64,000 nucleotides of DNA from Enterobacter sp. 10-1 (GCA_002270295.1 NISF01000005.1:124555-188554); one strand, 5' to 3'; shown: positions 1 to 8,964, numbered from the stretch's first letter. The notes: generated by a model not told the origin, from the sequence alone. Made by a program: numbers and translations.

Positions 1-882
1 CGTTTAAACGATAATAACAATATTACGCTCGGTATTCCGGGTAAACCTTTTGGCCTTGAACCCTATCCGCAATTCGGCTGGTCCTACGGCATTCCCTTTT
101 ATTTAGGCTTTGGCGTCAATGCCGGCAGCGGGGTGAACTATCAATATCATGATAATAACTGGTCGCTGGATATGGCCTATTTTCCGTGGATGGAGCCGGA
201 AAATCTGCGCTATGCGCCGGAGGTGGGCGACTACAGCCGCCTGAAGAACACCATTTACCCGAGCCAGCATCAGCAGCGTAACGAGAAGCGCGATCAGGTT
301 AACGTCCGCATCGCCAGGGATTTTCACGGCGGAGGCTGGAGTAACGAGCTGGGCGGCTCCCTGGCGCTGGCGCGTCTGCACAATCGCGAAACGGACGATG
401 ACGGCACCTTCTGGGCGGCAGGCCTGCACGGAATGGTGCACAACGGGCCGTGGCAGCTCACGTCGCAGGTGATTCGCTATCAGTACGATCCTAAGAACCC
501 GGCGGGCATCAGCGACAATACGATCCTGATGGGCGGCAACGGCCTGACGCCGGCCTATCTTATTCCGGCTAAGGGCACCACCGCGTCGCTAAACCTCGCT
601 CGCGACGTCGATGTGAAGTGGGGAGCGGTATCAAAGCTGCGTTTCTATAACGACTACAGCGTGCTGTGGAAAGATAAAAGCGGCTGGCAGGATTCGCAGA
701 TGAATACCGTGGGGGTACAGGTATTCGCCCTGCCGGTGATGCTGTGGCTCGACCTCAGCTGGGCGAAGAATGCCAATCCCTGGGGCGGCGCGCTGAACGC
801 CACGGGCTGGACCAGCACCGAATCCGAGGGCAGCGGCAAATGGTACTTCCGCACTAACGTCAATATTGGCTACTACTTCTGA
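1..882 (+). CDS. Outer-membrane beta-barrel porin, 3' part
   Basis: The reading frame is open from the first base of the window to a stop at 880-882, so only the C-terminal 293 residues are present and the start lies outside. The protein is rich in alternating aromatic and polar residues, as in beta strands, and ends in GYYF with a terminal Phe, the usual signature recognised by the BAM machinery. No signal peptide can be judged. It probably forms a sugar or solute channel. I cannot place it in a named porin family. Its position next to selC suggests it belongs to a carbohydrate locus continuing to the left. Confidence 0.75.
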   Translation, partial: RLNDNNNITLGIPGKPFGLEPYPQFGWSYGIPFYLGFGVNAGSGVNYQYHDNNWSLDMAYFPWMEPENLRYAPEVGDYSRLKNTIYPSQHQQRNEKRDQVNVRIARDFHGGGWSNELGGSLALARLHNRETDDDGTFWAAGLHGMVHNGPWQLTSQVIRYQYDPKNPAGISDNTILMGGNGLTPAYLIPAKGTTASLNLARDVDVKWGAVSKLRFYNDYSVLWKDKSGWQDSQMNTVGVQVFALPVMLWLDLSWAKNANPWGGALNATGWTSTESEGSGKWYFRTNVNIGYYF

Positions 883-921
883 TGAGAAGCGAGGCAAGGA
901 GGATCCTGCTGTTTTTACCGG

Positions 922-941
922 CCAGGGCAGGCTCTGGTTTT
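922..941 (+). terminator. Possible terminator of the porin gene
   Basis: A six-pair stem (one G-T pair, CCAGGG with GCTCTGG) with a four-base loop is followed by TTTT, 40 bases after the porin stop. It is short but well placed. The rest of the 259-base gap up to selC shows nothing I recognise. Confidence 0.35.
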
Positions 942-1141
942 CCTCGCGCAACATCCGGAGCCATTTGCCAAACGGTCATGCATGGCGCTGAAAGCTAAAG
1001 GTTAAATTCTACGCCTGGATGGGAGAAAGCGAAAAGGTCGAAAATATGCTGAATGCAGAATCGATTTTAATGACGGATTGAAAGAGTGATTACCCGCGCC
1101 TGGCACAGAATTCACCATCAAATGGTGTAGAGGAGAGCAAC

Positions 1142-1236
1142 TGGCGGAAGATCACAGGAGTTGAACCTGCCCGGGACCGCTGGCGGCCCCAACTGGATTT
1201 GAAGTCCAGCCACCTCACCGGAGATGACGATCTTCC
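1142..1236 (-). tRNA. selC: tRNA-Sec (selenocysteine), anticodon TCA
   Basis: On the minus strand the sequence begins GGAAGATCGTCATCTCC and ends GATCTTCCGCCA, giving the long acceptor stem of the selenocysteine tRNA with an encoded CCA. The anticodon loop reads GACTTCAAATCC, i.e. anticodon TCA, and a long variable arm (GGGGCCGCCAGCGGTCCC) is present. At 95 nt it has the family's unusual length. It decodes UGA at SECIS elements with SelB. selC is a classic integration site for pathogenicity islands in enterobacteria. Here the 3' end is followed by only 259 bases before the porin gene, and I saw no integrase and no duplicated 3' end. Confidence 0.97.
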
Positions 1237-1689
1237 GCGCCTCGATTGCTACATGGAGGCGGGGCGCATTATAGCTACTTTCAGTCATTTACCACATACC
1301 TAAACGCACTTTTTTACTGTTAAAACTGGACTTTACAGAACACTCCTGGTCAAACCCTTTCAAAATCCGTGGCTTACACTTTTTTACATTCTCGCGCGCT
1401 AGCGCAATATCGTCCGCGAAGGGGTCCCTGTGCCGGGTCGCCCGCTAAAAAAGCCCGAAAAGATGCTGTGCATGATGCCGCTGGCGTTCAGAAAAGCCTG
1501 AAGCGCCGCTCCGTTGGGTGGCCGACTTCGCCGTTTTTCCTTCTGACCGCCCCCGATATTGCAGCGATGAAAGGGTTTTTTTATTCTATTTATTAGCAAA
1601 AAGTAATATCTGTTTCATTGCGGTGACTCACCCCACAGACACTATCGCCGTTCGGTGATAGCGTAATCTGCCGCTGAGAGGAGCCAGGA
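1237..1689. other. Intergenic region between selC and the RpiR-type regulator
   Basis: A 453-base gap. It must contain the selC promoter (minus strand) and the regulator promoter (plus strand), but I cannot point to clear boxes for either. A 75-codon frame at 1369-1596 has no ribosome binding site and is rich in Arg, Ala and Pro, as in chance frames of GC-rich DNA, so I do not call it. A good Shine-Dalgarno (GAGAGGAG) lies just before the regulator start. Confidence 0.5.
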
Positions 1690-2427
1690 ATGGATTTAGA
1701 AAACATCTTTCGTGACGTTAAGCTGAGTAAAACGGAAATGACCGTCCTGCGCTGTATTCAGCACGATCCCGAACGCTGCGTGCGGGAGGGGATCCGCGCC
1801 GTCGCCGAGCGCTGTTACAGCAATCCTTCCTCACTGGTGCGTCTGGCAAAGAAGCTCAAGTTCAGCGGCTGGCTGGAGCTGGTCTATTTTATTAAATTCA
1901 ATATCACCATGCCTAAGCTCGATGTCACCAACGACATCGACTATATGAGCATTCTGCCGGCGGAGCAGGTCACCCCGCTGCTGGAAAGCCTGCAGCAGCA
2001 CCGCATCCTGGTCCACGGCAGCGGCTTCTCGCAGCTGATTGCGCAATATATTTATAATAAGTTTCTGGTGACCGGCGTAAACGCCAGCCTCGCGCTGTGG
2101 CCGGATTATGAAATTCTCGAACAGAAAAACGCCGCCAAATTTGACTCGATCTGGATAATTTCTAAATCCGGGCGCAGCAGCTCGGCGCTAAACTGGGTAA
2201 AGGCGCTGGAGGGGAAAGAGATTAACCTGGTCTGCTTTACCGGCGACTATCAAAGCCCGCTGGCTCAGGCGGCGGATACCGCGTTTATTATTCACGATCC
2301 GCAGAAGTTCGATGATGATATTTACTGGAGCAACCCGTTTTTCGGCTACTGCATATTGGGCTTTGAGCGCTTTCTGAAGATGTGGTTTATTCAGACCGCA
2401 AAAGGCAGGGCGGACGATGCCCTTTAG
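1690..2427 (+). CDS. RpiR/MurR-family transcriptional regulator
   Basis: 245 residues. The N-terminal 75 residues look like the HTH_6 DNA-binding domain of the RpiR family. The rest is a SIS sugar-phosphate-binding domain, recognisable by ILVHGSGFSQL near residue 105 and WIISKSGRSS near residue 155. Such proteins sense a phosphorylated sugar and repress or activate a neighbouring catabolic operon. It converges on the GH4/PTS operon with 62 bases between stops, so it most likely regulates that operon from the opposite strand. The start is fixed by the SD GAGGAG eight bases upstream. The inducer cannot be deduced. Confidence 0.88.
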   Translation: MDLENIFRDVKLSKTEMTVLRCIQHDPERCVREGIRAVAERCYSNPSSLVRLAKKLKFSGWLELVYFIKFNITMPKLDVTNDIDYMSILPAEQVTPLLESLQQHRILVHGSGFSQLIAQYIYNKFLVTGVNASLALWPDYEILEQKNAAKFDSIWIISKSGRSSSALNWVKALEGKEINLVCFTGDYQSPLAQAADTAFIIHDPQKFDDDIYWSNPFFGYCILGFERFLKMWFIQTAKGRADDAL

Positions 2428-2433
2428 ACGCGG

Positions 2434-2476
2434 CGCCGCAGCGCTTCCGGGCTGCGGCGTTGAGGCTGCAGCCCGG
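2434..2476. terminator. Overlapping inverted repeats between convergent genes
   Basis: Two perfect hairpins share bases. CGCCGCAG (2434-2441) pairs with CTGCGGCG (2452-2459). CCGGGCTGC (2447-2455) pairs with GCAGCCCGG (2468-2476). Only one can form at a time. They lie between the stops of the regulator and the GH4 gene, so a bidirectional terminator is the likeliest role, but no U-tract follows on either strand. Confidence 0.45.
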
Positions 2477-2489
2477 AGGCTGGGGGTGA

Positions 2490-3869
2490 TTACCGCCAGT
2501 CGGCAACCAGCTTATCATCGAGGTAGGCGTTAACCAGCTTCTGCGCCAGCGACCAGGAGCCGACCAGCGGATGAGCCATCAGCGCCCGTATCGCCAGCGA
2601 CTTATCCCGCTGCAGGATCGCCGCCACCGCCAGGCGTTCATACTCTTTGACGCTGGCGATCATGTTCTTCTGCGCCGTCGGCACGTGCGCCGGGGTGACC
2701 GGCTTCAGGCCGTCCTTGCTCAGATCGCAGCTAATCTCAATCACATCATCCGGGCGCAGGAAATCGAGAGTGTCGTTATTGGATATCGACACCACGATAC
2801 GCTTGGTGGTGGTGCTGTTGACCGCCTCCAGGATATCCAGCGCCACGCCCGCGTAGCCGCCGGTATCCGGCTCTTCGATAAACTGCTGCAGGGTGAGCGG
2901 CTCGCGGGTATGGAACTTCTCCTGCTGCGACTCATTCTGCATATAGCTGTTTTCCCGGCGCAGGTAGTGTTTCATCCAGATATTGAACGCCGCTTCCGGG
3001 TTGGCGTGTACGTCAACGGTTTGCAGCTCATCGCGCATATCGCGGTTGATGCGGGCGATCTGCTCCCCGCGGGTTTCCGGCGCTTCCTGAATCGCTTTTA
3101 ACGCCACCTCGCGGTAGTAGTAATAATAGAGATATTCGTTCAGCAGCTGCTTGTCGCACAGTTGAACCAGCTCGGGTGAGAAATACTGCATCGCCGTTTT
3201 ACGATACAGGTCCGGGCTGGCGATCAGGCGTTCGGTCACGTCTTCTCCGCGCACCGTGAAGTGGGTAAACCAGGAGAAATGGTTCAGGCCGTAGCACTCG
3301 ACGCCAAGGTCACGCTCGTCGCAGCCGAGGATCTCCGGCAGCTCGCGAATCAGCTCCGACGGCGCATCGCAGATACCGTACACCCGGCGCTTAAAGCCGG
3401 ACTTGATAATCGCCTCGGTCACCAGCCCCGACGGATTGGTGAAGTTAAACAGGATCGCGTCCTCGGCGGCGTGCTCTTCGATGAGGCGGCAGTAGTCCAG
3501 AATCGCCGGTATTGAACGCATCGCCATGGCAAAACCGCCGGCGCCGGTGGTTTCCTGGCCTAACGTATTATGCTCAAGCGCAATGCGCTCGTCGCGAATA
3601 CGGCTCTCGTCGCCGCCGACCCGCAGGGTGGTAATAACATAGTTGGTATTCGTCAGCGCGGCGACCGGATCGCGGGTAACGCTAAAGTGAATATCCGGGC
3701 GGATAGCCTGGAAGACGTAGCGGGCGATCTCGCCGAAGATGGCCAGGTTATCAGCGGAGCTGTCGAGAAATACCACTTCCGTTAAACCAATGCGGTGCGC
3801 GTTATAAGCCAGTGATTTTGCCAGGAACGCGGAGCGAACGCCGCCCCCGCCTAATACGGTTAATTTCAT
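2490..3869 (-). CDS. Glycoside hydrolase family 4 (NAD/Mn-dependent 6-phospho-glycosidase)
   Basis: 459 residues from the ATG preceded by AGGAGTTATTT. A longer frame upstream overlaps the PTS gene and is rejected. The N-terminal VLGGGGVRS is the NAD-binding loop. GQETTGAGG (104-112), NFTNPSG (142-148), the metal Cys167 in GICDAP and His197 in GLNHFSW are the GH4 landmarks. The enzyme should hydrolyse a 6-phospho-disaccharide by the family's oxidation-elimination mechanism in the cytoplasm. In characterised GH4 enzymes, CDMP marks alpha-glucosides and CN(I/V)P marks beta-glucosides. CDAP fits neither exactly. The transporter upstream resembles alpha-glucoside permeases. Substrate uncertain. 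Confidence 0.88.
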   Translation of the reverse strand: MKLTVLGGGGVRSAFLAKSLAYNAHRIGLTEVVFLDSSADNLAIFGEIARYVFQAIRPDIHFSVTRDPVAALTNTNYVITTLRVGGDESRIRDERIALEHNTLGQETTGAGGFAMAMRSIPAILDYCRLIEEHAAEDAILFNFTNPSGLVTEAIIKSGFKRRVYGICDAPSELIRELPEILGCDERDLGVECYGLNHFSWFTHFTVRGEDVTERLIASPDLYRKTAMQYFSPELVQLCDKQLLNEYLYYYYYREVALKAIQEAPETRGEQIARINRDMRDELQTVDVHANPEAAFNIWMKHYLRRENSYMQNESQQEKFHTREPLTLQQFIEEPDTGGYAGVALDILEAVNSTTTKRIVVSISNNDTLDFLRPDDVIEISCDLSKDGLKPVTPAHVPTAQKNMIASVKEYERLAVAAILQRDKSLAIRALMAHPLVGSWSLAQKLVNAYLDDKLVADWR

Positions 3870-3882
3870 AAATAACTCCTGA

Positions 3883-5442
3883 TTAATTTTCTGCGAGCCA
3901 GCTATCAACCCGGGAACGAACCTGTCCCACCTTGACGCCATAAATAACCTGTACTTCATTTCTGTTGCGCACCACGCCGTTGGCGCCGGTGCTTTTCAAT
4001 ATATCATCGTCAACCAGTTGCATATTTTTAATAGCGACCCGCAGGCGGGTGAAGCAGTTATCAACGGAAATAATATTATCCTTGCCGCCTAAGCCATTAA
4101 TAATTTCATCGGTGACCGCCGACTTATCGCTCATCTTTTTGCGATAATCCGCTTTGCTATATAGCTTCACATTTTCATCGTCTTCGCGGCCCGGCGTTTT
4201 CAAATTCAGTTTTACCACCAGGGTGCGGAAAATAACGTAGTAGACGGCAAACTGACCGATACCGATAAGCACATAGCCTGGCCAGCGCGTTAACGAAACC
4301 GGCAGCGGCAGGTTATAAATCAGGAATTCGATCAGCCCGGATGCGCCCCACGGACGAACGGTGAAGATGTCGCAAATGGCCTGCGAGGCGGCGGTTAACG
4401 TCGCGTGGATCACCCACAGCAGCGGCGAAACAAACAGGAAGGTGAACTCAATGGGCTCGGTAATCCCGGTCAGCATCGAGGTGATAATGGCGGGCAGCAG
4501 AATCGCTTTGGCCAGCATTTTCTTCTCAGGCTTCGCGGTGTGGTAAAACGCCAGCGAGGCGCCGGCCAGGCCGAAAATCGTGGTCATCCCCTGCTGGGAG
4601 AAGCGCAGGGCTTCGTTCATCACCGGGGTGAGATCCGGATGGCGCATATAGGCGAGGAAAATGGCCTGGGTGCCGGAAACGACCTGACCGTCAACGTTCA
4701 GCGTGCCGCCGATCTGCGTCAGCTGGAACGGCGACCACACGAAATGGTGCAGGCCGGTGGGGATAAGAAATTTTTCAAAGAAGCCGTAGACGAAGACGCC
4801 CGCGACGCCGGCGTTTTTCATAAACCCGGTTAACGCCGCGATGCCGTGGGTCATAAACGGCCAGATCCAGGTGAAGGCGATCGCATAGAAGATGATAACG
4901 GGCGTCATTGCCACCAGGGTCAGCTTCGCGCCGCCGTACATCGACAGCGCGCCGGGCAGCTCAATGGTCGAGACTTTATTATGTACCCAGGCGATGGTGC
5001 AGCCGAGAATAATGCCGAGGAATACCCCCATATCGACCACCACGAACCCTAAGATCTGCGTCTGGCCGGTACCGTAATATTCGCCGTTAATTTTTTCGGC
5101 AATCCCGTGAGTATGCTCCAGCCACGAGTGGTTGGCCCCCAGGAACATGATAAAACACATTACCGAAACCAGCGCCACTTCCGTTTTTTTATCTTTTGCC
5201 AGGCCGTAGCTAATACCAACGCAAAACAGTAATCCGAGATTGCCGAATAATGGCCAGAAGGTATCGCCGAGCAGTTGACCAAGCTGATGTAAAAAACTGG
5301 TTTCAGAAATTAATGTTGGGTTAGTTAAGACAGAACTGAGTGCCAGAATTAAACCGATGACCGGCAAGAACAATACAGCACCGATCATCGCTCTGGAGAA
5401 TTTTTGCATATTCTCCAGCGCATGTTGACGTATTGCGGACAT
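3883..5442 (-). CDS. PTS system EIICB, GlvC/AglA-like (alpha-glucoside type)
   Basis: 519 residues starting at the ATG preceded by AAAGGAAC. An in-frame extension of 42 codons upstream lacks a binding site. About ten membrane segments form the EIIC domain, with GLHHFVWSPF and GITEPIEF typical of the glucose/glucoside superfamily. The linker LKTPGRE and KLYSKADYR match E. coli GlvC as I recall it. The EIIB domain ends the protein, with the phosphorylated Cys463 in DNCFTRLRV. There is no EIIA domain, so it presumably uses EIIAGlc (Crr). It imports and phosphorylates a disaccharide that the GH4 enzyme, 13 bases downstream, then cleaves. Confidence 0.9.
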   Translation of the reverse strand: MSAIRQHALENMQKFSRAMIGAVLFLPVIGLILALSSVLTNPTLISETSFLHQLGQLLGDTFWPLFGNLGLLFCVGISYGLAKDKKTEVALVSVMCFIMFLGANHSWLEHTHGIAEKINGEYYGTGQTQILGFVVVDMGVFLGIILGCTIAWVHNKVSTIELPGALSMYGGAKLTLVAMTPVIIFYAIAFTWIWPFMTHGIAALTGFMKNAGVAGVFVYGFFEKFLIPTGLHHFVWSPFQLTQIGGTLNVDGQVVSGTQAIFLAYMRHPDLTPVMNEALRFSQQGMTTIFGLAGASLAFYHTAKPEKKMLAKAILLPAIITSMLTGITEPIEFTFLFVSPLLWVIHATLTAASQAICDIFTVRPWGASGLIEFLIYNLPLPVSLTRWPGYVLIGIGQFAVYYVIFRTLVVKLNLKTPGREDDENVKLYSKADYRKKMSDKSAVTDEIINGLGGKDNIISVDNCFTRLRVAIKNMQLVDDDILKSTGANGVVRNRNEVQVIYGVKVGQVRSRVDSWLAEN

Positions 5443-5510
5443 AGTTGTTCCTTTTATTTTTGTAGCTACAGGGACTTTAATTATTTTTTTGACTTCCAGT
5501 ATTTTGGTTA

Positions 5511-5524
5511 TAGCAATTCTGCTA
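5511..5524 (-). promoter_or_regulatory. Palindrome in the putative promoter of the PTS-GH4 operon
   Basis: TAGCA-ATTC-TGCTA is a perfect inverted repeat about 70 bases upstream of the EIICB start. On the minus strand it ends in a -10-like TATAAC with TTCCTT 17 bases before it (weak -35). A second palindrome, TGTAGCTACA, lies at 5461-5470 in the leader. Either could be the operator of the RpiR-type regulator. This is inference from position only. Confidence 0.35.
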
Positions 5525-5606
5525 TTTGAAAGGAACATGTTGCGGGAAATAGGCACAAACAGCCGCAAAATGGCAACAGGTTTCAGGGGTGGGGAATATA
5601 GGGGGA

Positions 5607-5628
5607 CCTTCTCCCCGCAGGGAGAAGG
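5607..5628. repeat. CTTCTCCC/GGGAGAAG hairpin repeat
   Basis: A perfect nine-pair stem (CCTTCTCCC with GGGAGAAGG) and a CGCA loop, located just after the yicH stop. Similar hairpins occur at 12225-12246 and 62417-62450, so it looks like a dispersed intergenic repeat that may also terminate yicH. Confidence 0.55.
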
Positions 5629-5644
5629 CTGGAGGACGAGGAAA

Positions 5645-7348
5645 TTAAGGAGTGACAGGCGCGGGCTGGGCGCCGCTTACCTCGCCGCTGCGCATCACCT
5701 GCGCAACCTGCTGTTTTTCCATATTGGTCGCGCTGAGCTGGCCGTTCACCGTGGGCCTGAGCGGCGCATCGGCCAGCACGCTGCCGCTGGCGGTTAGCTG
5801 GAAATTGCCGTCACCGGAAACCGGCAGCGCGGGCCAGCCCCACGCCTGCAGGACGTTCAGCGGTACGCCGCGCCCGCTCAGGCTGAGGTTAACCTGGCGC
5901 TGGGGAAGCTGCGACACCGCGGCGGTGGCCTGTAAAATACCGCGCTCGGTAAAGGCGCTAAGCTCGTTGATATTGACCGTTGAGGCGTTGGCGCTGAGCT
6001 TAAGCGACGGGCGGCGGACGTCAACGCGGTTAAAGGTCGCGGCGGCGGCGTTGAGCGTCGCGCTGCCGTTCCATACGCCCCAGCGCCGATCCTTCACCAG
6101 CTGCAGCTCGCCGCCGTAGCCGTCCAGGGCGGTGACCTGCCAGGGGAACTGCGGGTCGATATCGATAACCAGGTTGCGGCTGGCGCCGAATTTCTTCAGC
6201 GTCAGGCTCTGTAACCAGGCCGGCAGCGGCTCCATCCACAGCTGTTTCCAGTTTTCCGGCAGAGTATATTCCAGCCCGGCAAAGGCGGTGTCATCCAGCA
6301 CCAGCGCCTTGCCGTCGCGCAGCCAGCGGCCGGAGGTGCGCACCATCCCGCCTTCCCATCGCGAGGTAAACTGACGCAGGGCGATACCCTGCGGCGAGAA
6401 TTCGGCATTAAGGATTGGATCGAGGAAGTGCAGCGAGCCGTTAATGAATTCGCTGGCGTTCATCGACAGGGTACCGTCCTCGCTCTGCCAGTCGCCGTGG
6501 CTTAAGGTCAGATTGCGCAGGCTGAGGTCCAGGCCGGTGACCGCCCAGTCGGTTCCCTGCAGGCTGGCATCGGTCACATCGAGGCGGCCAATTTGTAGCG
6601 AAGGGACGGTGGTCAGCGGGGCGAAGAAGTCAGCCAGCGCTTTATCGCTCTGCAGGCGGGTTTCATTAAGCTGCAGATTATCAACCAGCCAGCTGCCGTC
6701 GGCGCCGCGTTTAGCGTTGCCGGTTAGCGTTCCGCGGGCGATATCGGCGCCGAGAGTGGACAGCGTGACTTCGCCATTATCAATACTTCCCTGAATCAGG
6801 ACGTTGCTGGCCTCAACCCCGTTAAGAGTCAGCGAGCCCGCGCTCATCTGAATCTGCGTTTTTTTGCCCAGCACGTTGCCCGCTTCCGGCGCCCACGGGC
6901 TGACGCCGCCGGTCACCCGCTGCGCGCTCAGGTCCCAGCCGGTTTCCGGGCTGTTAAACGCCATATTGCGCAGCTGCAGGCGGTCGGCGGCAAAGGGCAA
7001 AGAGGCGGAGGAGGGGGAGAGGTTTAACGTCCCGTCGCTGAGCACAATCTCATCGGCATGCAGCGGATCGCTGAACTGGCGCGTGCTGAAACCGATATCC
7101 ACCGTTTTGGCAACCAGCGTCGGGGGTTTGCCGTCGCGACCGAACGTCACGTTTTGCAGCCGCAGGTGGAGAGGCGCAGAGAAGTCGTGATCCATCGCAT
7201 CGAAGGAGACCTGCCAGCCGGTGCCGTCGCTCAGCCAGGCGCTGGCCTGACGCGAGCCCCAGTGGGTCTGTAGCAGGAACCAGGCGGCAACGATCGCGAC
7301 CAGCAGAACGGCCAGCAGCCAGAGAATCAACTTTCCAGGAAATTTCAT
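5645..7348 (-). CDS. yicH: AsmA-family protein YicH
   Basis: 567 residues from the ATG preceded by GGATGTAAG. One N-terminal membrane anchor (about residues 6-26) is followed by a large periplasmic domain of AsmA type, rich in beta-strand repeats such as LQIGRLDVTDASLQG and FNRVDVRRPSLKL. It matches E. coli YicH closely over the whole length. AsmA-like proteins are thought to act in lipid transport or envelope assembly. YicH itself has no firmly established reaction. It lies upstream of nothing co-directional within the window and downstream of xanP with 156 bases between, as in E. coli. Confidence 0.95.
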   Translation of the reverse strand: MKFPGKLILWLLAVLLVAIVAAWFLLQTHWGSRQASAWLSDGTGWQVSFDAMDHDFSAPLHLRLQNVTFGRDGKPPTLVAKTVDIGFSTRQFSDPLHADEIVLSDGTLNLSPSSASLPFAADRLQLRNMAFNSPETGWDLSAQRVTGGVSPWAPEAGNVLGKKTQIQMSAGSLTLNGVEASNVLIQGSIDNGEVTLSTLGADIARGTLTGNAKRGADGSWLVDNLQLNETRLQSDKALADFFAPLTTVPSLQIGRLDVTDASLQGTDWAVTGLDLSLRNLTLSHGDWQSEDGTLSMNASEFINGSLHFLDPILNAEFSPQGIALRQFTSRWEGGMVRTSGRWLRDGKALVLDDTAFAGLEYTLPENWKQLWMEPLPAWLQSLTLKKFGASRNLVIDIDPQFPWQVTALDGYGGELQLVKDRRWGVWNGSATLNAAAATFNRVDVRRPSLKLSANASTVNINELSAFTERGILQATAAVSQLPQRQVNLSLSGRGVPLNVLQAWGWPALPVSGDGNFQLTASGSVLADAPLRPTVNGQLSATNMEKQQVAQVMRSGEVSGAQPAPVTP

Positions 7349-7504
7349 GGTCTTACATCCTGAGCGAGGCACATAAGGCTGTTATGCCCGAATTATACGC
7401 AATCCTCAAGACAGGAATTGTGTAATCAGATGATGTGAGGGGGCTAAAAGGGGCAAACTTCAGGCTGCCCCAGCCGCCGTGCGCGGCCGGGGAGCAAGGC
7501 GGGA

Positions 7505-8896
7505 TCAGTTTTTCTCTGGCGGGAAGACCAAATTCAGCACAATCGCCGTAATACCGCCGGCGGCGATACCGGAGGAGAGCAGGTTCTTCAGCCAGTCAGG
7601 GGCGAACTGCAGGATCATCGGCTGCTGGGAAACGCCGAGACCGACCGCCAGCGACAGGGCGATAATCAGGATCGCCCGGCGGTTCAGAGGCTCGCGGGAG
7701 ACGATGCGCACGCCGGATGCGGCGATGGTGCCGAACATCACCAGCGTCGCGCCGCCGAGCACCGGCTCGGGGATATGCTGCACAAAGCCGCTTACCGCCG
7801 GGAACAACCCGAGCACGATAAGCATCAGCGCCACCACAAAACCAACGTAGCGGCTGGCAACGCCGGTGAGCTGAATCACGCCATTATTCTGACCGAAGCA
7901 GGAGTTCGGGAAGGTATTAAATACCGCGGAGACAAACGAGTTCAGGCCGTTGGCCAACACGCCGCCCTTCAGACGCTTCATATACAGCGGGCCGGAAACC
8001 GGCTGCTCGGAAACGTCGGAAGTGGCGGTGATATCGCCGATCGTTTCCAGGGAGGTGATCATAAACACCAGCATCAGCGGCAGCAGCAGGTTCCAGTCAA
8101 TCCCCAGACCGTAATAGAGCGGGGTGGGCACCATAATCAGGCTGCTGTTGGTTGCCGCGGTATTGGTGGGGAGCATATCGAGCAACCATGCCGCCAGGTA
8201 GCCGGCCGCCATCGCGATAACCAGCGAAGCGATGCGAAGGTACGGGTTGCGCTGGCGGTTAAGAATAATGATCAGCCCCAGCACGATACCCGCCAGCAGC
8301 AGGTTTTTCGGCGCGCCGAAGGTGTGGTCGGCCATCGCCGAGTAGCCGCCGCCGATGGAGGTCAGGCCAACCTGGATCAGGGACAGGCCGATAATCATTA
8401 CCACCACGCCGGAGACCAGCGGGGTAATGACGCGTCGCGCAAGGTGCAGAACGCGGGAGAGGACCATTTCCGTGCAGCTGGCCAGCATCAGGGTGCCGAA
8501 CAGCGCGGCCATCATCGTCGGCACGTCGGCGCCGCCGGTTTTGAGCGCGGTACCGCCCATAATCAGCGGGGCGACGAAGTTAAAGCTGGTGCCCTGAATG
8601 GAGAGTAGCCCGGAGCCGACCGGTCCCCAGGCCTTAATCTGAATAATGGATGCCACGCCGGAAGCAAACAGCGACATGCTGATGATGTGCTGCGTATCCT
8701 GGGCGGGAAGACCCAGAGCCTGACAAATTAATAGCGCCGGCGTGATCACCGCAACAAACATCGCCAGCAGGTGCTGGAAGGCGGCGAACAGCGTTTGTGG
8801 CAGCGGGGGGCGGTCTTCGAGGCGGTAGATTAATTCGCTGGTTTGTTTATGCGCAACCGGTTGCGCATTTTCTGGCTCGGCGGTATTCACGGACAT
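7505..8896 (-). CDS. xanP: Xanthine permease XanP
   Basis: 463 residues, equal to E. coli XanP. It is a proton symporter of the NCS2 (nucleobase-ascorbate) family in the inner membrane that imports xanthine. The family signature [10 protein letters not shown] is present, and about 14 hydrophobic segments run through the protein. The ATG at MSVNT matches the E. coli start. The frame opens five codons earlier but without support. The Shine-Dalgarno is weak. A PurR-like operator overlaps the promoter upstream. The gene order yicH-xanP is conserved, but the next gene is glpK rather than gltS. Confidence 0.96.
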   Translation of the reverse strand: MSVNTAEPENAQPVAHKQTSELIYRLEDRPPLPQTLFAAFQHLLAMFVAVITPALLICQALGLPAQDTQHIISMSLFASGVASIIQIKAWGPVGSGLLSIQGTSFNFVAPLIMGGTALKTGGADVPTMMAALFGTLMLASCTEMVLSRVLHLARRVITPLVSGVVVMIIGLSLIQVGLTSIGGGYSAMADHTFGAPKNLLLAGIVLGLIIILNRQRNPYLRIASLVIAMAAGYLAAWLLDMLPTNTAATNSSLIMVPTPLYYGLGIDWNLLLPLMLVFMITSLETIGDITATSDVSEQPVSGPLYMKRLKGGVLANGLNSFVSAVFNTFPNSCFGQNNGVIQLTGVASRYVGFVVALMLIVLGLFPAVSGFVQHIPEPVLGGATLVMFGTIAASGVRIVSREPLNRRAILIIALSLAVGLGVSQQPMILQFAPDWLKNLLSSGIAAGGITAIVLNLVFPPEKN

Positions 8897-8926
8897 CACA
8901 AGCAATCCCAAGGTGGCAAAGCGGAA

Positions 8927-8964
8927 ATTTTATCGGACTGTAGTGCAAAAGCAAACGTTTGCCA
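8927..8964 (-). promoter_or_regulatory. xanP promoter with overlapping PurR-like operator
   Basis: On the minus strand TTGCTT (8954-8949) and TAAAAT (8932-8927) are 16 bases apart, and the -10 matches consensus in five of six positions. The perfect palindrome GCAAACGTTTGC at 8951-8962 matches the core of the PurR operator consensus (ACGCAAACGTTTGCGT) and covers the -35. This placement suggests repression by PurR with hypoxanthine or guanine. It is inferred from sequence only. Confidence 0.65.

Noticed and set aside
883-1141. Possible integrated island or attachment-site remnant at the selC 3' end
   Set aside because: The gap is only 259 bases, with no integrase and no repeat of the selC 3' end seen in the window.
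1369-1596. 75-codon frame between selC and the regulator
   Set aside because: No ribosome binding site and random-looking composition.
3113-3136. Run of Tyr codons (YYYYY) in the GH4 gene
   Set aside because: Short and in frame within a helix region; no sign of a regulatory repeat.
7775-8608. 277-codon His/Gln-rich frame opposite xanP
   Set aside because: Composition arises from antisense reading of hydrophobic codons; no start signal.
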